NCBI GenBank assembly: GCA_903823545.1
Contig: CAIJTL010000269.1
Coordinates: 1 to 9,856, forward strand
Source: an uncultured Planctomycetaceae bacterium
GTDB lineage: Bacteria > Planctomycetota > Planctomycetia > Planctomycetales > Planctomycetaceae
DNA length: 9,856 nucleotides
Direction of reading: 5' to 3'
Shown here: in pieces, positions 6,144-9,856 of the stretch
Position numbering within the stretch: the stretch's first letter is position 1
How the letters are laid out: each line of letters begins with the position of its first letter
Program-made: the position numbers and the translations under genes
Notes under the pieces: generated by a model
Seen by the model: only the letters and a program-made list of their open reading frames with translations
Told to the model about the DNA's origin: nothing
The model's database searches: none

Positions 6144-6773
6144 TCAGCCGCCGTTCGCGGAGTTATCCATTCCCAAAACGGATCGCAGGCGACGCAACGC
6201 GCGCAGGTATCGCATCCCTGCCGCCGGTTGTGAGAGACCGAGCAATTCGGCGACGTCGCTGTTGCCGAGATGTTCGCAGTGACGCATTAAGAGGATCTCT
6301 CGGTCGGTCTCGTCCAGCTCATCTAACGCGGAAAGGAACCGCTGCTCGATCTCTTTCCGTATCGAAGCCGCCGCGGGGGTTAGTTCTTGATCGCTAATTT
6401 GTGCGAACAGGTCGAATGCCGATGAGACGTCTGCCGATTGCGGGGATTGTTGCTCTCGCGAAACGGAGCGACGTTGGGCTCGATGTCGACGATGGACGTC
6501 GATCATCCGATCTTTTGCGAGATGACGCAGCCAAAGATGAAACGGCATTGAGCCGGATGAAATGAATTCATTCAATCGCCCGTGAGCTTCGAGCAATACA
6601 TCTTGAACAACATCGCTCGCGTCGACTCGCTGTGCAATTGCTTTGTCCAATCGAGCTTGCACCATGCGTCGAAGTGAATCTCGGTGTCTTTCCATCAGGT
6701 CGCTCACGGCTGCTGAATCACCACCGCGAGCAGCGTTCAATAATTGTTGAGTTTGTTCGGAATTAGGGAGCAT
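6144..6773 (-). CDS. ECF-type RNA polymerase sigma factor (sigma-70 family)
   Basis: This 209-residue protein has the two-domain layout of extracytoplasmic-function sigma factors. Region 2 is about residues 20-97, with core-binding DASDVVQDVLLEA (51-63) and the -10-recognising FHLWLRHLAKDRMIDVHRRH (78-97). A polar linker (98-135) follows. Region 4 is about 145-197, with DETDREILLMRHCEHLGNSD and the helix-turn-helix VAELLGLSQPAAGMRYLRALRRL. The RLDKAIAQRVDASDVVQ style is typical of planctomycete ECF factors. It would direct RNA polymerase to a small regulon under an unknown signal. No anti-sigma factor or Ser/Thr kinase gene is adjacent in the window, so its control is unclear. ATG 6773 is used because it gives a complete region 2; no good Shine-Dalgarno precedes it. 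HemL follows on the same strand and could be read through. Confidence 0.93.
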   Translation of the reverse strand: MLPNSEQTQQLLNAARGGDSAAVSDLMERHRDSLRRMVQARLDKAIAQRVDASDVVQDVLLEAHGRLNEFISSGSMPFHLWLRHLAKDRMIDVHRRHRAQRRSVSREQQSPQSADVSSAFDLFAQISDQELTPAAASIRKEIEQRFLSALDELDETDREILLMRHCEHLGNSDVAELLGLSQPAAGMRYLRALRRLRSVLGMDNSANGG

Positions 6774-6965
6774 GGCAGTGTGGCCCGATGGACTGAGAGG
6801 CGCGACATGCTAACGTGTTATGGGGAAATAGTTCGAGAAACAGAAATCAGCTTCGCGGCGATAGTCCCGCTTCGTGTCCCATAAGCAAGGACTACCGTCG
6901 CGCGGCTTATCTTCGGAATGCGGTCTATTGCAGACTGTTCCGAGCGACTGTTTCAACCCTGTGTT

Positions 6966-7038
6966 ACTAACCCGAAGCGTGAACGAGGGGATCGGGAAAT
7001 CACGCGTGGAATCGCCCTCGCTCACGCTTCGGGTTAGT
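6966..7038. repeat. long palindromic intergenic repeat (REP-like, planctomycete type)
   Basis: The arms at 6966-6989 and 7015-7038 pair over 24 bases with one mismatch (A6983 against C7021). They begin ACTAACCCGAAGCGTGA and end TCACGCTTCGGGTTAGT, around a 25-base centre that includes ACGCGT. No T-tract follows on either strand, so it is not a classic terminator. It lies just beyond the 3' end of the thioredoxin-fold gene. From memory, similar AACCCGAAGCGTGA palindromes are dispersed in planctomycete genomes; a short open frame through one arm is probably non-coding. Confidence 0.75.
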
Positions 7039-7046
7039 TTCGAAAC
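7037..7046. repeat. perfect 10-base palindrome GTTTCGAAAC
   Basis: This self-complementary 10-mer directly abuts the outer edge of the long palindrome and lies six bases past the stop codon of the thioredoxin-fold gene. It may be part of the repeat unit. Confidence 0.4.
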
Positions 7047-7051
7047 CGCAT

Positions 7052-9046
7052 TTAATTGTTTTCCGTCCCCGCCGCCGCTGCTGCCGCCATCGGTTTCTTC
7101 AAGCCTAGCAATTCAGGAAGCGCCGTTGTGACGTCATCCATTGATGCTGGTCGGCTATGTACGAGCCCCTGTTTGTCTGTGAGAAACATCGTCGGCAGCG
7201 AAATCACGCCGAATGCTTGGCTGGGGGCACTTTGTAACCCGCCTGGTTCGAAAACTTGTGGCCAAGTCATCCCATTTTGTTGCATGTAGGCTTTCACGCC
7301 ATTGGGTTGATTGTCGAGGTTCACGCCGATGACCTCGAAACCTTGGTTGCGATACTGCTGATACATCGCTCGCAGCTTTGGAAGATCCTGAGCACACGGC
7401 TTGCACCATGTTGCCCAAAACACCACAAGCACTGCTTTGCCTCGGTAATTTCGGATATCAACCTTTCCCCCTTCGAGGCCAGAGAAGGCCAATGGAAGCG
7501 GCTTGCCTTTGGCGTCCAATCGAACGAGCGCCCCGGCCGCCTTCTTTCCCGCCGGAGTGTCCGGCGCCTTGTCAGCTAACTCGCTAAACCATTTTTTGGC
7601 TTCGACTGTCTTGCCTGCGAATTCCAGACCTGTCGCCAACTGCATCATGACGTCGGGAGTGTCTTCGGCTTTCGGATAAGTCTGCACGAAGCTGGTCAGG
7701 TCCTTGATCCAGTCTTCTTGAGTCTTCGCTTGCTGAGCACTCGTCTTTGCTTGCTGCACTGCGACGGCGTATTCCGCCAACATGCGGCGGTATGTGACAT
7801 ACGCCAACAGCGCGACGTTCGCCTTCGCTTGTTGTTTGAGCTGTGCTTCGAGTTGTTTCAGTTCTCGCAGTCCGTCTTCATACGCGCCGGTTTGCACTGC
7901 GGACGCCAAGCCGTCGATCAATTGCTTGATCCAGTTTTCCTGATCGGCACCTTTCGTGATGTTGATGATTTGCTTGAGCAACGTCGCACGCAGCGTGTTG
8001 AATCGCACGAAGTCTGCCGGAACCGCGTCGGCTCCCGGAGCTTTTGTGTCGAGGTCTTGCAGCTTTTTGACGAGTTCCGCGACTCGCGGATCGTTGGCAC
8101 CGCCTGGGTTTGCTGCTGCTGCCGGTTCGTTATTCGCCGATTGGCCCGGCTGCATCAGCACGCCAGCCGCAAGCTGAACTTGATTCCCTTCGATCGGCAG
8201 CGGGATTTGAGTCAGCTTCCAAACGTCGCCGACCTTGATCAGTTCTCCGATCTGGACGAGCAAGCTGTTCTTGGGGGCTGCTGCCTCGGTTTCAATGATT
8301 GCCATCGCGTTCTCGTACAGGATCAGATCGATTCCCGCTTTTCCCTCATCGGCCGGAATCAGGCTTGGCATTGCAGACGCGACATCGAAACGCATCCAAC
8401 GGGCGCTTGGGCTCAATGACTTTGACTTGCTCAATGCCTCTCGCAGTTTTTGAGCGGGGCTGCTGACGTTTGCCAACAACGCCTTGGCAACGGACTCTTC
8501 GACCTTCAGCTTTTCGAGATCGTCTGCATTAATCAGGACTAATCTCAGTGCGTCTGTGTCTTCAGCGATGAACGCGTTGATGGCGACTCGCGATGTTTCT
8601 TCTGCGGACAGGAGGCGCCATTCATCAATGATTTTGTCTTCGTTGGAGTCGATTCCCCAACGTGAACCACCAGTGTTGAGCCAGCGATATTGATCAGGCT
8701 TTTCGTTGAAGTTGTTATCAATCTCGCGATAGACCTCGATTCCGTTGTTGTAGTAACGCCATTGATCGACGGTGCCATCGCTGTTCGTGTCTACGAAGCG
8801 ACGCAGGACTTGTCCGTTGGCTCCAGTCACGACCCAAGCGGTTGCTTTTCCAAGTCGCTCGGACTTGATAACGCACTTCGAATATTCCGCTGGTTTCGGA
8901 ATCTCAATTTCGACGTCGCGTTGCCGAGGGATGAATTTCGAGAAGATGTATTCTGGAGTAGGGGCGTCATCGGCACTCATTGCCTTTGAGGAAAGCCCAA
9001 AGCACGCCACACCCAAAATGCCCAGTGCCAACCAGTGTCGTCGCAT
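7052..9046 (-). CDS. secreted TlpA/ResA-like thioredoxin-fold protein with DxNxDG repeats
   Basis: The protein has 664 residues. An N-terminal signal peptide (MRRHW, a hydrophobic core, then SSKAMSA) predicts export, with cleavage near residues 24-25. Residues about 82-145 hold three tandem calcium-loop-like units about 23-24 residues apart: DTNSDGTVD (86-94), DNNFNEKPD (110-118) and DSNEDKIID (133-141), each followed by an aromatic residue. The middle unit lacks the central aspartate and glycine. A long alpha-helical, TPR-like region follows (about 320-505), rich in Ala, Gln and Lys. The C-terminal domain (about 515-650) is TlpA/AhpC-TSA-like, with the redox motif WCKPC (C548, C551), GVNLDNQ and the cis-proline motif LPT (P618). 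It ends in an alanine run. By family knowledge such domains reduce disulfides outside the cytoplasm; the substrate is unknown. GAGGAG (complement of 9055-9060) sits eight bases before ATG 9046. No partner gene is nearby. Confidence 0.9.
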   Translation of the reverse strand: MRRHWLALGILGVACFGLSSKAMSADDAPTPEYIFSKFIPRQRDVEIEIPKPAEYSKCVIKSERLGKATAWVVTGANGQVLRRFVDTNSDGTVDQWRYYNNGIEVYREIDNNFNEKPDQYRWLNTGGSRWGIDSNEDKIIDEWRLLSAEETSRVAINAFIAEDTDALRLVLINADDLEKLKVEESVAKALLANVSSPAQKLREALSKSKSLSPSARWMRFDVASAMPSLIPADEGKAGIDLILYENAMAIIETEAAAPKNSLLVQIGELIKVGDVWKLTQIPLPIEGNQVQLAAGVLMQPGQSANNEPAAAANPGGANDPRVAELVKKLQDLDTKAPGADAVPADFVRFNTLRATLLKQIINITKGADQENWIKQLIDGLASAVQTGAYEDGLRELKQLEAQLKQQAKANVALLAYVTYRRMLAEYAVAVQQAKTSAQQAKTQEDWIKDLTSFVQTYPKAEDTPDVMMQLATGLEFAGKTVEAKKWFSELADKAPDTPAGKKAAGALVRLDAKGKPLPLAFSGLEGGKVDIRNYRGKAVLVVFWATWCKPCAQDLPKLRAMYQQYRNQGFEVIGVNLDNQPNGVKAYMQQNGMTWPQVFEPGGLQSAPSQAFGVISLPTMFLTDKQGLVHSRPASMDDVTTALPELLGLKKPMAAAAAAGTENN

Positions 9047-9281
9047 CCTTGCAACTCCTCTAAGTCACGGAACTCAATGTTTTAGCCGTCACGCGATGTG
9101 GCGGATTCAAGTCGCTATCGCCATCGAAAGTTCGTGAGAATTTCGATTCTTCGGGACTCTAGTTGGCACCGAAAAACGTGTCATCACGAGTTTTCCAGAG
9201 AGGATTTGAAGCCTTCGTGTGAGAGCGGATTAATGATTTTCGAGCTCAATACTTTTGTCGCGGCCGTCGCGTCATGTCCGA

Positions 9282-9856
9282 TCAAAACCACAGACGTAAT
9301 CCGCCAACAAGGCCGTTCAACTCTACGCCGCCGATCTTGTAGTAATCAAAACCGGTGAAGACTTCGAAGCGATTGAAAAGATATCCGACTGTCGCTCGCC
9401 CATGAATGAGACTGGAATGTCCGAGCCGGCCGAAATCGAGCGTAGTTGAAACAACAACATTCGGCGCCGGAAAGAAGTCTGCTCCGTAGGTGAAATTGAA
9501 GCCGACATCGCCGCGATGCTTTTCGGCTGACCAATTTAGACCGAGTCCCGTATAGAACGCGGCATGCTTGTTTTGAGCAAACCGGTAGACAATGTTCGCG
9601 TCGCCGGTCCAAAGCGTGTCGTGTCCCGAAAATAGCTCCTCGCGCCGCCGATCCCATTCGATGTCGATTCCGAAGCGTGGCGTCGTTTCGAGTTGTAGTC
9701 GCCCGCCGGTCTTGCTGAGTCCATCAAAGTTGTTGCCGTACTCAGAAGTGAATCGCCCCGCCCATTGCCGAGTCCATTCAGGCTGCGGCAATTCGGTGAC
9801 GATGAAGCCGTCCCAGTCGTCAGAGAATGGATAGTCACCGAAATAACCGGGGCGAT
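9282..9856 (-). CDS. probable outer-membrane beta-barrel protein, C-terminal part (5' end outside window)
   Basis: The frame is open to the window edge, so the gene is partial: about 190 residues are visible and the true start lies beyond 9856. A TTG at 9791 is only an internal codon in this reading. The sequence is built of short amphipathic strands alternating with polar turns, for example RLQLETTPRFGIDIEWD, HAAFYTGLGLNWSA, VGFNFTYGADFF, VVVSTTLDFG, RATVGYLFNRFEVFTGFDYYKI. It ends in GGLRLWF with a terminal phenylalanine. A C-terminal aromatic strand is the classic insertion signal of BAM-assembled outer-membrane beta-barrels. I do not recognise a specific family. Function is unknown; a structural or pore role in the outer membrane is inferred. 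The aromatic and glycine content supports a real gene. Confidence 0.75.
   Translation of the reverse strand, partial: RPGYFGDYPFSDDWDGFIVTELPQPEWTRQWAGRFTSEYGNNFDGLSKTGGRLQLETTPRFGIDIEWDRRREELFSGHDTLWTGDANIVYRFAQNKHAAFYTGLGLNWSAEKHRGDVGFNFTYGADFFPAPNVVVSTTLDFGRLGHSSLIHGRATVGYLFNRFEVFTGFDYYKIGGVELNGLVGGLRLWF

Noticed and set aside
6810..7025. Minus-strand open frame starting MSEGDSTRDF
   Set aside because: Its N-terminus is the translation of one arm of the palindromic repeat. Similar frames arise wherever this repeat occurs, so it is treated as non-coding.
7718..8419. Plus-strand open frame of 233 codons inside the thioredoxin-fold gene
   Set aside because: It lies entirely antisense to a well-supported gene, has a biased Arg/Leu/Cys composition typical of shadow frames, and shows no domain or start signal.
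9163..9177. TGGCAC at 9163 as another sigma-54 promoter
   Set aside because: The -12 position has AACG instead of TTGC at the required spacing, and no plus-strand gene follows.

Overview
The window looks like a stretch of a planctomycete chromosome (phylum Planctomycetota). The inference rests on three things. The ECF sigma factor carries a RVDASDVVQ-type region 2 common in that phylum. The TlpA-like secreted thioredoxin protein has DxNxDG-type repeats. A long AACCCGAAGCGTGA-type palindrome of a kind I associate with planctomycete intergenic DNA is present. Base composition is moderate, a little above 50% GC by eye. No tRNA, rRNA, CRISPR array, insertion sequence or phage gene is visible, and no gene looks broken.

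Layout from left to right. Positions 1-339 hold nothing I can support. A membrane-anchored, cysteine-rich protein related to the YkgJ family (340-1185, +) ends at a strong rho-independent terminator. A sigma-54-dependent response regulator of the NtrC/AtoC type (2992-1565, -) has its own terminator. Directly upstream of it on the same strand is a small universal stress protein (3539-3099, -). A 534-base intergenic region separates this from a second, divergent universal stress protein gene (4074-4538, +). After a likely terminator come hemL (glutamate-1-semialdehyde aminotransferase, 6036-4753, -) and an ECF sigma factor (6773-6144, -). A palindromic repeat lies next to the 3' end of a large secreted thioredoxin-fold protein (9046-7052, -). 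The right edge holds the C-terminal part of a probable outer-membrane beta-barrel protein (9856-9282, -).

The most interesting part is 1565-4538. The intergenic region between the two stress-protein genes has a full-consensus -24/-12 sigma-54 promoter facing the right-hand gene. A weaker but correctly spaced one faces the left-hand gene. Between them are three direct copies of GTGTGCGAT at a distance typical of enhancer sites. The activator class that sigma-54 promoters need is encoded by the adjacent regulator gene. The simplest reading is a self-contained, possibly autoregulated sigma-54 stress regulon in which one enhancer serves two divergent promoters. This is inference from motifs and gene order. 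The rest of the window appears to be ordinary chromosomal housekeeping and cell-envelope genes.
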